The position numbers and the translations under genes are program-made. The notes under the pieces are model-generated. The model did no database searches. It was not told where the DNA came from and worked only from the letters and a program-made list of their open reading frames with translations. A DNA stretch of 64,000 nt from Achatina immaculata (taxonomy: Eukaryota > Mollusca > Gastropoda > Stylommatophora > Achatinidae), in assembly GCA_009760885.1 (NCBI GenBank), contig CM019712.1:28503816-28567815 (forward strand), written 5' to 3'. Of the stretch, positions 32,560 through 42,639 are shown in pieces. Position 1 is the stretch's first letter. Each line of letters opens with the position of its first letter.

Positions 32560-33050
32560 ACGCCTTATAAGTAATGTCTAACAGCCAAGGCCTTACAAGC
32601 AACGTCTAACAGCCAAGTCTTACAAGCAACGCCTAACAGCCAAGGTCTTACAAGCAACGTCTAACAACCAAGGCCTTACAAGCAACGTCTAACAGCCAAG
32701 GCCTTACAAGCAACGTCTAACAGCCAAGGCCTTACAAGCAACGCCTAACAGCCAAGACCTTACAAGCAACGCCTAACAAAACAAAGTGTAGACAGGAACA
32801 TAACTCAGTCCATAAGAAAACCACAGCCATCATTCACTGGCCACATAGTGAGAAGGGGAGGGTCTGAAAACTTCATAACAACAGGAGAGATAAATGGCAA
32901 GAGATGCAGGGGGAAGACTAAGGAGGACAGTCTAAGATGATGTCCCAATTAAGAGTCATCAGCTGAGATGATAGAAAATAACAAGGAACGAGATATATGG
33001 AGAACTGTGACCGCCAACGTCTACTGGCATGGCACCTGATGATGATGATG
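32560..33050 (+). pseudogene. Diverged LINE B-like copy headed by a 28-bp array
   Basis: After the array the plus strand reads GHIVRRGGSENFITTGEING, KRCRGKTKED, then ERDIWRTVTANVYWHGT, ending in (TGA)n. This is the LINE B order with many substitutions and some stops. The array occupies the place where the LINE encodes WTAKxTNEE. Older than the other LINE B copies. Confidence 0.75.
32567..32778 (+). repeat. 28-bp minisatellite, about 7.5 copies, at LINE WTAKxTNEE codons
   Basis: AACAGCCAAGGCCTTACAAG plus CAACGTCT repeats every 28 bp. In one frame a unit reads LTAKALQAT, which resembles the LINE peptide WTAKxTxNE expected at this point of the element. Derivation from those codons is inference but fits its position. 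Confidence 0.82.
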
Positions 33051-33594
33051 AATGAGTGGAAAGTATTGTTGTGTGTAATGTGTAAGTGTAAGATTATATT
33101 GATGTAATATGTCAGTTAAGGTAAGACCCTAGACTGTATTTTAGCCGTGTTTGTTTGACTGTAATATGTAATGTTCACCTGGATCTCGCGACCTAGAGGT
33201 CAGGCCCTGGTTTGTTTTATAGTTTACTTTTTCCCAGTGCATTTATACTGACATGTCATGATGTCTATTTTGTCATGACTCAATTAAACTTTGCAATATG
33301 TTATTTTGTCATACGGCTGAGTGGTTGTGTATGGTCGGCTCTCTTGGTGTTTTCATAACGAGATCAGTAAGAGAAATAATAAGGCCATGCGTAGGTTTAG
33401 TATGAGGGGATCATGACAGTCTGGTAATGAACAGAAGCTTTGGGCGTGAAAGGAAATGTGTCTTAAATGTGCAGTTGTAATGAATGTTTGCCCGAAGAGA
33501 ATGTAGTGTCTTGAAAATGTAGTGTCGTAGCGGAATGTGAGAGGCCCAGCATTTTACTTTTTTAATCAAGTCATACTTTCATAGTCGGGTGAGT
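33051..33594. other. No gene recognised
   Basis: Unique-looking AT-rich DNA without repeats or motifs. Confidence 0.45.
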
Positions 33595-33975
33595 GACATT
33601 GCCTGTTTTGGTTATTAGCGACGCATAGACCATAGCTGACATGCAAGCGTCAGAGCTGACAAACCATAGAAGATCAAGACCTTGTCCACCTCTCCGTTGG
33701 TACCCCAGTTGCAGGTTGAGCCTAGGTAAAAGGGCAGGGGTCGCTATAGTCCCCAGGACGGTGGGATCCGCTAAAGAAGTACTGCACACACCTCCTGCTT
33801 TTTAACCCAACTCAGGGTCTGAAAAAAAGATCTTGATAACCCCCTCCCAATCCGACACAATGCTATGCGTCAGTATCTTCATGGCATCAACTGCGAAGAA
33901 CACCATCTCGAAGTTCGGGGGAGATAAAAGAAGAAGATGAAGAAGAACAAGAAGAAGAAGGAAGAGGAGGAGGAG
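33595..33975 (-). repeat. Dispersed repeat E, copy 2 (opposite strand)
   Basis: The reverse complement gives, behind a (CTT)n-type tract (33,930-33,975 on the plus strand as AAGAAGAAG), ATGCCATGAAGATACTGACG, AGCATTGTGTCGGATTGGGA, CAGTACTTCTTTAGCGGATC, GGGGTACCAACGGAGAGGTG and TCAGCTCTGACGCTTGCATG. This is the most complete copy outside 63.4 kb and shows the tract is always on the same side. Confidence 0.75.
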
Positions 33976-34119
33976 GAAGAGGCTGGATGAGCGAATGGTC
34001 TAAACATTAACGACGAAGCTTCTCGGACTGTAAGTAGCGTGTGTCACTCCCGCCACTGCCGCTTCTCTCATGAAGTCCGGTTTTCTGTTAGTGCCACGAA
34101 CTACGTACACCGTGCCGAG

Positions 34120-34312
34120 GTCCTAGTTCACACAGTCATACCCGGGAACTGACAGAGTTAGTTCACACAGTCAGACCCGGGAACTGACGGAGTTAGTTCA
34201 CACAGTCAGACCCGGGAACTAACAGAGTTAGTTCACACATTCAGACCCGGGAACTGACAGAGTTAGTTCACACAGTCAGACCCGGGAACTGACAGAGTTA
34301 GTTCACATGAAA
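34120..34312. repeat. 35-bp minisatellite, five copies
   Basis: GTTAGTTCACACAGTCAGAC plus CCGGGAACTGACAGA repeats every 35 bp with few changes. Same unit length as the LINE G-derived arrays but unrelated in sequence. Confidence 0.92.
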
Positions 34313-34628
34313 TGATAATAATCCTGTAACAACATTTTCATCTCCAAGTGTGTAAAGGAAGACTGAGGCTCTCCCTGCTGACTGGAACATTATGCTTATG
34401 ACTGAGCTCCACAAAAATTAGGAGCACATGTATCCCTTCCTTGGCAGCACTTCCAAAGGCTACATAAAGTCCACCTCCGCCGTGACATAGATAGAATGAT
34501 GTGATTATTCCCTGATGAAGGTCAAAGCTGAAATGGTACATCGTTCACTTGTAACTTGTAAAACTATAACAGCGGGACTTCAATATGTTTTAGCAGTGAA
34601 AGCCGGAAGATGAATTATCTGCTTCAGT

Positions 34629-34920
34629 TGTCTCCCTTTCTGTAAAGTCTTTATTGCGGTTTCCGTGTTGTCTCCCCTATCTGTAAGATCTTTACTGCGG
34701 TTGTCCGTGTTGTCTCCCCTTTCTGTAAGATCTTTACTGCGGTTGTCCGTGTTGTCTCCCCTTTCTGTAAGATCTTTACTGCGGTTGTCCGTGGTGTCTC
34801 CCCTTTCTGTAAGATCATTACTGCGGTTTCCGTGTTGTCTCCACTTTTTGTAAGATCTTTACTGCGGTTGTCCGTGTTGTCTCCCCTTTCTGTAAGATCT
34901 TTACTCCGGCTGTCCGTATT
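34629..34920. repeat. 42-bp minisatellite, about 6.5 copies
   Basis: GTCTCCCCTTTCTGTAAGAT plus CTTTACTGCGGTTGTCCGTGTT repeats every 42 bp (some units 40). The open plus frame at 34,665 is array-encoded. Confidence 0.92.
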
Positions 34921-35012
34921 CTCTCATTTCTCAGATCAATTCCACTTTCACCTCTAACAAAAACAAAAAACCTCTACTCGTCTCGTGCCAGTTCTTACTC
35001 CTAGTTTGTTCT

Positions 35013-35137
35013 CCTTCCTTCTTCTTCTTCTGCTTCTTCTTCGACTTCAATCTCCCTTGAACTCTGAATTGATGTTCTATACGACCGATTCGGCCAAGAT
35101 GTTGAGTGACAGCGTCGTGTCGGCTTGAGAGTAGGTC
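35013..35137 (+). repeat. Dispersed repeat E, copy 3, left part
   Basis: A CTT tract followed by CGATTCGGCCAAGATGTTGA and ACAGCGTCGTGTCGGCTTGA. The element breaks off in GTCATGTCATATATG, and its continuation is found at 36,264 after the LINE C pair. Confidence 0.72.
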
Positions 35138-35149
35138 ATGTCATATATG

Positions 35150-35181
<32 letters not shown>

Positions 35182-35182
35182 T

Positions 35183-35640
35183 TATATCCTTCCCGTGAAG
35201 TTAAACGTCACATAGGGCTCGCAAAGTAGTTCGCCAATTTTTCCTGTCTTCGGCGAGTCTTTCAACCTCGTCAAAGGATATTATGCCCGTAATTTGACCT
35301 CTCTTAGCAATGTCCTCTTCAGAGTTTCATGCGGCCTGCCTCTTTTTCTTTGGCCTATTGTGCTCCACTTGATAGCTTGTTTTGGGATTCTCTGATCATT
35401 TCTTCTCATCAAGTGACCAACATATGTCCATCTCCTTTTCCTGATCACCCGTGAGACTGGTTCTTGTTCATTCATCTGTCTTATTTCTGCATTGTTCTTG
35501 AATTCGTTCCACTTGATGCCGAATATTTTCCTTAGGCATTTGTTTTCAAAAGAGTCGAGTATCTTTTCTATTTCTTAAGTTGTTTTCCAGCTTTCACATG
35601 CATAAATGAGTGTGGATATTACATTTGAATTGAATAGTTT
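35183..35640 (-). pseudogene. LINE C, left arm of an inverted pair
   Basis: The minus strand reads KLKLFNSNVISTLIYACESW, ENKCLRKIFGIKWNEFKNN, VIRKRRWTYVGHLMRRNDQR, IPKQAIKWSTIGQRKRGRPH and ETLKRTLLRE, then a shifted frame ending in ALCEPYVTFN-like sequence at the left. The 3' end abuts an AT tract at 35,137-35,182. About 363 bp (35,183-35,545) are the inverse of the right arm, over 90% identical by eye. Confidence 0.88.
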
Positions 35641-35657
35641 TAACTTTTTTTTGTGTG

Positions 35658-35698
<41 letters not shown>

Positions 35699-35699
35699 C

Positions 35700-36240
35700 C
35701 TGTCTTCACTGGCTAGCAAAATAGGACTTGAAATTAACAAGGACAAAAGAAAATGAAAAAAAAAATTCCCTTAATCAAAATGGAAAAATATACATAGAAG
35801 GGACAGATATTGAAGAAGCCAACCAATTTGCATACCTTGGCAGTTACATAGACCAGGATGGTGACACAAGAAAGGAAAACAAATACCTAAGGAAAATATT
35901 CGGCATCAAGTGGAATGAATTCAAGAACAATGCAGAGATAAGACAGATAACTGAACAACAACTAGTCTCATGGGTGATCAGGAAAAGGAGATAGACATAT
36001 GTTGGTCACTTGATGAGAAGAAATGATCAGAGAATCCCAAAACAAGCTATCAAGTGGGACACAACAGGCCGAAGAAAAAGAGGCAAACCGCGTGAAACTC
36101 TAAAGAGGACATTGTTAAGAGAGGCCAAATTAACAGGCATAAAATCCCCTGATGAGGTTGAAAGACTCGCCGCAGACAGGAAAAATTGGCGAACTACTTT
36201 GCGAGCCCTATGTGACGTTTAACTGCACGAGAAGGATATA
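35700..36240 (+). pseudogene. LINE C, right arm of an inverted pair
   Basis: The plus strand reads NGKIYIEGTDIEEANQFAYL, GSYIDQDGDTRKEN, then jumps to KYLRKIFGIKWNEFKNNAEI, GHLMRRNDQRIPKQAIKWDT, RGKPRETLKRTLLREAKLTG and DRKNWRTTLRALCDV. The segment normally lying between DTRKE and the CLRKIFG block is missing, and one stop interrupts RKRR-TYVGH. An (AT)n tract separates it from the left arm (35,660-35,698), and another follows its 3' end. Confidence 0.88.
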
Positions 36241-36263
36241 TATATATATATATTTTTTTTTTT

Positions 36264-36475
36264 TCGACTAGGAATATAGCTAACAGGCAGGAACTGTGCA
36301 ATCCTTCTTTAGCAGATTCCACCACCTAGGTGATCCCTGCCCAGTTAGTCAGGCGAAACTTCTTATTTGGGGTACCAACGGAGAAATGGATCATGGTCTT
36401 GGTCAGCTAATGTTCGCTAACTCTGACGCCGATATGTCAGCAATGGGTCTCAGATAGCCAAAGCGGGCAGATCTT
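36264..36475 (+). repeat. Dispersed repeat E, copy 3, right part
   Basis: CTTCTTTAGCAGATTCCACC, GATCCCTGCCCAGTTAGTCA, GGGGTACCAACGGAGAAATG and TCAGCAATGGGTCTCAGATA continue repeat E where 35,137 left off. Repeat E was therefore in place before the LINE C pair arrived. Confidence 0.72.
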
Positions 36476-37275
36476 TGGCCCCTGTGTTTTCCTCCAAAAA
36501 TATTTTAGAAGAAACAGAAAATCAATTCCTGAGATTCTGGCCACGCCTTGCCCATGTTGATATGTTTGGATGACACATTCCATTGTTTCGCTAGAGAGTC
36601 TCGCATCTTGGCAATCTCATGAAGCGAAGCTCAATAAATTGTTCCCCCAATGTTTACAGTCCTTATCTGCACACGCCCAGAACATCTGCAGCTTCCGGTT
36701 CCGGTGCCACGACAAAAGACGTAATTCTGTCCCTTGATAGTAAAAGAGCACCTCATAGTAATCGATTTCAGGTTGTTCTAGTGTATCAGTATTATAAATA
36801 AGAGGGTATCGATATCATAGTGCAGAGTGTATTTGTAGCTCTCTGTTAGATAGTATCGGTATTACATTGAGAAGAAGAGTGCATCAGGATATCGCTATCA
36901 GTGTGTATCGATGTCAACAATAGGAACTTATCGATAACATATCAGAGTGTATCAATTTAGGTTACATTTACGTCATGCGGAGACTATTCCATTTCATTCA
37001 TTCTTCGCATATCATCGTAAATCAGTAAAAATGTATCAGTTTCACGTGATAAAGATATTGACTTTGCACTCTCTCAGTCGGTGTCGATTTCATACTCGAC
37101 TTCACAATGTAGCGGAGATATAAACTGTGATTATTTCTTTTTAGATGAAGGAACGATACAATCAGTTATCGATACCGATCTAGTGTACAATACCGGAAGT
37201 GCTGTGATGTTTTTCAAAACACAGAATTTACTAAAATAAACAACAGATTTATGCATCAATTTGGAATCAAATTTA
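36476..37275. other. No gene recognised; several TATCGAT-type words
   Basis: GTATCGATATC, GTATCGATGTC, TTATCGATAAC and TTATCGATACC occur between 36,800 and 37,180. No coding or repeat structure was recognised. Confidence 0.45.
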
Positions 37276-37278
37276 TTA

Positions 37279-37320
<42 letters not shown>

Positions 37321-37322
37321 TG
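37276..37322. repeat. (ATT)n microsatellite
   Basis: About 14 ATT units in a row. Confidence 0.95.
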
Positions 37323-37680
37323 TTACAACAATCACTTATAATAGAATTATATCATAAATAATATTATTATCAGTATTACTGTTTTTGTAACTATTATTTC
37401 TAGATATTACTTGACATGAACTCTTTTCTCATGAAGGACACATCTAAATTTTCTGCTGAAGTGTCTGTCCTTCCACTGATTCTGTCAATATTTCGAGAAC
37501 AAAGTCGCCAACAGTAATACCAGGTCCTAGTTGTTTCTGAAAAAAAAAGTCATTTTTGTGTGTGTATCTTCAGTTTAAACAGTTTGGAAGGCTTTGCTTC
37601 TCTGAAATGACGTAGCAGATCTTTACAAAGTTAAACAAGAAGGACTGTCTGTCTTTCATCAACAAAGAGAAGAGAAGTTG

Positions 37681-38042
37681 TTAAGTAAGAAGATATCTGT
37701 CTTTCTACCTCTGACACAGTCTAAGTAAGAAGACATCTGTCTTCCTACCTCTAACACAGTCTAAGTAAGAGGACATCTGTCTTCCTACCTCTAACACAGT
37801 CTAAGTAAGAGGACATCTGTCTTCCTACCTCTAACACAGTCTAAGTAAGAGGACATCTGTCTTCCTACCTCTAACACAGTCTAAGTAAGAGGACATCTGT
37901 CTTCCTACCTCTAACACAGTCTAAGTAAGAGGACATCTGTCTTCCTACCTCTAACACAGTCTAAGTAAGAGGACATCTGTCTTCCTACCTCTAACACAGT
38001 CTAAGTAAGAGGACATCTGTCTTCTTACCTCTAACACAGTCT
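37681..38042. repeat. 40-bp minisatellite, nine copies
   Basis: CTAAGTAAGAGGACATCTGT plus CTTCCTACCTCTAACACAGT repeats every 40 bp. The inner units are identical and only the edge units differ, a sign of recent homogenisation. Confidence 0.95.
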
Positions 38043-38486
38043 GGACCAAAGACGGAAATTTCCGTCCTTATGCATGTTATTTTTGTGGATTAAAAAAAGT
38101 TGGAATATGCCGTTTTTTATTTATTTTCACGTTCCAATTATTTAGAAATCTCTTCAACAGCCGCGAGAAATATGTTTAAATTATTATTATTATTGCTTAT
38201 TTTTCTTGTGACGTCATTGATCATGGTTATTCAAAGTAAAAGTTATTTCTTTCTCCTGTTACTTTGACATCTTGATTTCGTATTATTTTCCTGTCTTCCA
38301 TTTTATTTATTTTTCTTTAATCTTCTCTTTCTGTTTATTTTCAATACCAGATTTTGTTTTTGTTGATTTCATCTTAATTATTATTTGACTTTTAAAAATT
38401 TGTGAATGCTTTTTTTCTAAAGCTTTTTTATTTCTTCATGTTATTTCTTTCTCTTTTCTTTTGTTCTATTTCTTGTTTTCTTCATA

Positions 38487-39480
38487 CAGGGTTCCTGCTT
38501 AAAGCAAAGCTGGATTTTAAAAATGGAAAATCAAATATGAGCTATAATGCTTTTGGTAAAAAAAAAAAAGTGAAATTAAGCTCAGAAAAATGGGTATTTT
38601 TATTATTACTGACAATCACATTTAGGTTTTGAAAATTACGCCGGTTAGATGACCGTCATTACATTTGATACATTCAGCCAGGCGTCTGGAAAATTTCTGT
38701 ATAACACCATTCAACATGTTCAAAGGGATATTTTGAATGCAGTGTCGGATTCGATCTTTCAGGTCTGCAACTGACTGTGGTCGACTAGCATACACTGTGT
38801 TCTTGAGATACCTTCACAGAAAGAAGTTTGCGACCGATAAATCCGGTGACCTTGTCGGGCAATGAATATCCCCAAATCTGTAAATTAGACGATTGGGAAA
38901 TGTTTGTCGAAGCATGGCCATGGACTGACGGGCTGTGTGGGCAATTGCTCCATCTTAATGAAACAATGTTATTCTCTTATTTCTATTGGCCAAGTCTGGA
39001 ATGAAGTATTCAGTTAGCATCTGCACATAAAGATCACTATTAACAGTAAGAGGATGGCAGGTGCCATAGTGTTCCTAACAACTGATCGCCGAGGGCTACT
39101 CAGCAACGCGTCGTGGACTTCTTGAACTCGTTCAGGTGTCTGTTGAGTTCTTGGACAACCAGTAGACTTGTTATTAAGGCAATTAGCGGTTTCCTTAGAT
39201 ACTGTTACCCGGCTCAAAATTGTTTTGTCCTCCGATCGGGAACATTATCACAGGGATGCAACTCAAAATGGCGACGAAACTTTCTTTGTACAGTAATAGA
39301 CGATTATCTACTTTTAAAATACTTTTCAACGGTGAATGTGCGATGTGTGTTTGCCAAAAAGAAATTGTTAAAAATGACAGTTTGTTTGCTTCATGTCTGG
39401 CTTCATGTTTTTTGTACACACGTATTCAGTTTCTGCACACTACGTCAGTTAAATCCAGCCATGCTTTATGCCTGACCCTG
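38487..39480 (-). mobile_element. Internally deleted DD41D mariner-like element, copy 2
   Basis: CAGGGTTCCTGCTTAAAGCA at the left faces CATGCTTTATGCCTGACCCTG at the right, and TA stands on both sides (38,485-38,486 and 39,481-39,482), the target duplication of the mariner/Tc1 superfamily. The minus strand has the same remnant as copy 1: NNKSTGCPRTQQTPERVQEV, PRRSVVRNTMAPAI joined to DLYVQMLTEYFIPDLANRN and the DGAIAHTARQSMA block, with a stop just before the second catalytic Asp. The deletion joint is the same as in copy 1. Copy 2 has better-preserved ends. Confidence 0.9.
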
Positions 39481-39764
39481 TATTATCTGCGTCCGAGAAT
39501 TTATCTAAACTGTGCTTCTTGCAAGACACAAGATGCACACAGATAACACCAGATTTGTTTTCTAAATGTCTGGGATGAAGAAAGTCTTTCCCCATTTGTC
39601 TGGAACTAAATCTGACGGGATATCACTGTCTGTCTAGTTTACGGAGTGTGACCTCTTGTAGCTGCTACAGACTGGTTCTTTAGTGGAAGATTATCTGTGT
39701 TCATGTAGCCTCGTGTGACAGGAACAGATAATTATTCATGATCTGGTACTGAGAGTATATTTTT

Positions 39765-39840
39765 CTGCAGTGCCGTCTAGAGGTTAAGAGTTTGCTTCTC
39801 TACTGGAGTCCGAGGTTCAAGCCCTAGTCGTCTCCTTGCT
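39765..39840 (+). repeat. Possible tRNA-like SINE head
   Basis: TGCCGTCTAGAGGTTAAG (39,771) resembles an A box, and GGTTCAAGCCC (39,814-39,824) is a full match to the pol III B box. The spacing is right, but no acceptor stem or following SINE body was recognised. Repeat E starts about 120 bp downstream. Confidence 0.4.
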
Positions 39841-39957
39841 ATTGTTCTTCCTCTCAACTCTGATATTCGTGTCCTGATATCACTGGCGGTCGGGATTCTC
39901 CATTTTGTGCTGTCCCTGGTGTTTCCGACAAATTCAGATTCTTTTCTTGTTCCATGT

Positions 39958-40065
39958 CGCTTCTTCTTCTTCTTCTCCTTCTTCTTCTTCTTCTAACCGC
40001 GTAGCGATGCGGTAAAGATGTTGAGGCACAGTTTCCCACATCCCATCCTCACCCCTTCTTGTCTC
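39958..40065 (+). repeat. Dispersed repeat E, copy 4, short
   Basis: A (CTT)n tract leads into CGCGTAGCGATGCGGTAAAG and ATGTTGAGGCACAGTTTCCC. The remainder of E is missing because the LINE G copy with its 35-bp array follows. Confidence 0.65.
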
Positions 40066-40960
40066 TAGTTTAGTCTCGCGAGATATATTTTGATTTTCCT
40101 AAGCATTTTCCAGTAATTAGCAAGTTCTCTAACTTCTGACTTCTCACAGCATACCCAAGTTCTCTAACTTGTGTCTTCTCTCAGCATACCCAAGTTCTCT
40201 AACTTGTGTCTTCTCTCAGCATACCCAAGTTCTCTAACTTCTGACTTCTCACAGCATACCCAAGTTCTCTAACTTCTGACTTCTCACAGCATACCCAAGT
40301 TCTCTAACTTCTGACTTCTCACAGCATACCCAAGTTCTCTAACTTCTGACTTCTCACAGCATACCCAAGTTCTCTAACTTCTGACTTCTCACAGCATACC
40401 CAAGTTCTCTAACGTTTGTCTTCTCTCAGCATGCCCAAGTTCTCTAACTTTTGTCTTCTCTCAGCATGCCCAAGTTCTCTAACTTTTGTCTTCTCTCAGC
40501 ATATCCAAGTTCTCTAACTTTTGTCTTCTCTCAGCATATCCAAGTTCTCTAACTTCTGTCTTCTCATGACATCCAAGTTCTCTAACTTCTGTCTTCTCAT
40601 GACATCCAAGTTCTCTAACTTCTGTCTTCTCATGACATCCAAGTTCTCTAACTTCTGTCTTCTCATGACATCCAAGTTCTCTAACTTTTGTCTTCTCTCA
40701 GCATATCCAAGTTCTCTAACTTCTGTCTTCTCATGACATCCAAGTTCTCTAACTTCTGTCTTCTCATGACATATCCAAGTTCTCTAACTTCTGTCTTCTC
40801 TAACATTTCCAAGAAATTGTGACTGTCATTTTCTTATAGTTTTTGTTATTCTGAAGCTTTTCTGAGAATCTCTTCGTTTGTTTTTCTGACAGAGCAAAGT
40901 ATTTTCATTTCTCTCTCAGATCATGCAGTTCTGAAGTACTTCCTCCGTGTATTTTCGATG
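40066..40960 (-). pseudogene. LINE G copy 4 carrying the same 35-bp array
   Basis: On the minus strand, 5' of the array (about 40,810-40,960), one reads KTNEEILRKASE. The array reads (GYVM)RRQKLENL, and 3' of it comes ENLLITGKCLGKSKYIS. This is the LINE G order TNEEVLREA / GHFLRRGKLEHS / VATGKIEGKK. So LINE sequence flanks the array on both sides and the array replaces the single motif. Confidence 0.78.
40118..40803 (-). repeat. 33/35-bp minisatellite, about 20 copies, inverse of the 22-kb array
   Basis: CCAAGTTCTCTAACTTCTG(A/T)CTTCTC is the inverse complement of the unit at 22,036-22,515. The left part has 35-bp units with CACAGCATAC, the middle CTCAGCAT(A/G)(C/T)C. A stretch near 40,560-40,740 has 33-bp units with ATGACAT, in-frame and open as SKFSNFCLLMT on the plus strand. 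Confidence 0.92.
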
Positions 40961-42127
40961 TTAATCAAATAATTCTTCTCTTCCCAACAATTTTGATGTG
41001 CGAAACGGCTTACAAAAGCTCTAGAATTTAATGTCTTTTTAACTTTAAGAATACAGATCAACATCTATAACACACAAATATTTCTTGTTATCAAACATCA
41101 CTGGGGTATTGTTTTATGGTAAATGCTACTAATCACAGTTTAATATTTGTATGCTTTTAAATTTCTGAAGTCCCACCAACGAAAAAAAAATGTTTTTAAA
41201 AAGACATTTTAAACGGCTTTAAGGAAAACAAGCCGGTTATGTATGCACCATAACAATTCACAGGTTCTGATATATGAATTTTCGTAAAGAATTAAATTTA
41301 GTACCAACTCTGAGGGAAGCAGGTGTTCCTCCGCAAGGTTTACAGGCTTTAAATGAGTCTTATCTGAACAAGTTTGGGAGCCTTTCCTATTATAAATTCT
41401 CCCATTTCTTTACTCAGTTTCGAAGCTATAAATCTCATCTATTGTACCATTTAGCACAAAAAATGTTCAACCTCGCTGGCATGTAATTTGATACAAGATT
41501 AAGTATTCCCACCGCAGATAATAGCAAATAATTTGCCAGTGAAATACTAGTTTTCCCATTAACAATTTTCCCACATTTTCGGTTGTATTACCCTTTATAA
41601 ATTTCCCATCACTGTAAAGTATGGCAGACAGAATGGCTACTTTTTCCAAAACCGTAGGAGATCTTCTCTTCCTAATTGCGTGCGAGATTACAGAACACTG
41701 AAACTAGCGAGCCGTGAAATAATGGAACATTGTTCTTGAATTGCGTGATGCCAGGCTAACGACAGCTTTACTGGTTCACGCACCTTTGGGATCCAGGTAA
41801 ATCAAGGTTGATTTGATTTTTGCTTCGATGTGACAAGAATTAATTGTTAATGGATTTCAGTGTGTTGGTTGTTGGTTGTTTGTTGATCTCACTATAAATG
41901 AAAATGTGAACTCTTGGGAGATCACGTGAATAGTGAAGATATTATAGTAAAATTGTTTTTTAAGTCAGATTTATGGTGGAGTTATTGTTCTTATTTTTCT
42001 AATTCTCAAAGTTAACCTCATAGACAGGCTTCTAAACAGGGTCCATTACCACTGAGAACATGTTCATCTCGGGTCCCTTGATTGACATGGAGTCATACAA
42101 CATTCATCTCTTGCATTGTTCAGTTCT
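40961..42127. other. No gene recognised
   Basis: About 1.2 kb without tandem repeats. A 70-codon plus frame at 41,274-41,486 (FRKELNLVPTLREAGVPPQG...) is open but unrecognised. Confidence 0.45.
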
Positions 42128-42600
42128 CTTCAAAACTTGCTAACCACAGGTCGATATGTAAGGGCATACTCTTCTTGTTTCAATAATCGCTTACCACAAG
42201 TTGATATAATGCCTTCATTATCTCAACACTCGCCTACAACAAGTTGATATACTGCCTTCATTATCTCAACACTCGCCTACCACAAGTTGATATACTGCCT
42301 TCGTTATCTCAGCACTCGCCTACCACAAGTTGATATACTGCCTTCATTATCTCAGCACTCGCCTACCACAAGTTGATATAATGCCTTCATTATCTCAACA
42401 CTCGCCTACCACAAGTTGATATAATGCCTTCATTATCTCAACACTCGCCTACCACAAGTTGATATAATGCCTTCGTTATCTCAACATTCGTCTACCACAA
42501 GTTGATATAATGCCTTCACTATCTCAACAATTGCCTACCAAAAAACTGATATGGTACTATTACTATTTCAACAATATTGAACTACAAGCCGAAATACTGC
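42128..42600. repeat. 43-bp minisatellite, subfamily 1, about nine copies
   Basis: CTCGCCTACCACAAGTTGAT plus ATAATGCCTTCATTATCTCAACA repeats every 43 bp. It passes gradually into the second subfamily at about 42,540-42,640. Confidence 0.92.
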
Positions 42601-42639
42601 ATTTACTGTGTAAACAGCTGTCTACCAGAGCGTCTCAGG

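Noticed and set aside
34120..34312. 35-bp array as a third member of the LINE G-derived 35-bp family
   Set aside because: Only the unit length agrees. The sequence (GTTAGTTCACACAGTCAGAC) does not match the LINE motif on either strand.
39771..39840. A functional tRNA gene at the good B box
   Set aside because: No acceptor stem, anticodon arm or CCA-side pairing could be laid out. It is listed only as a possible SINE head.
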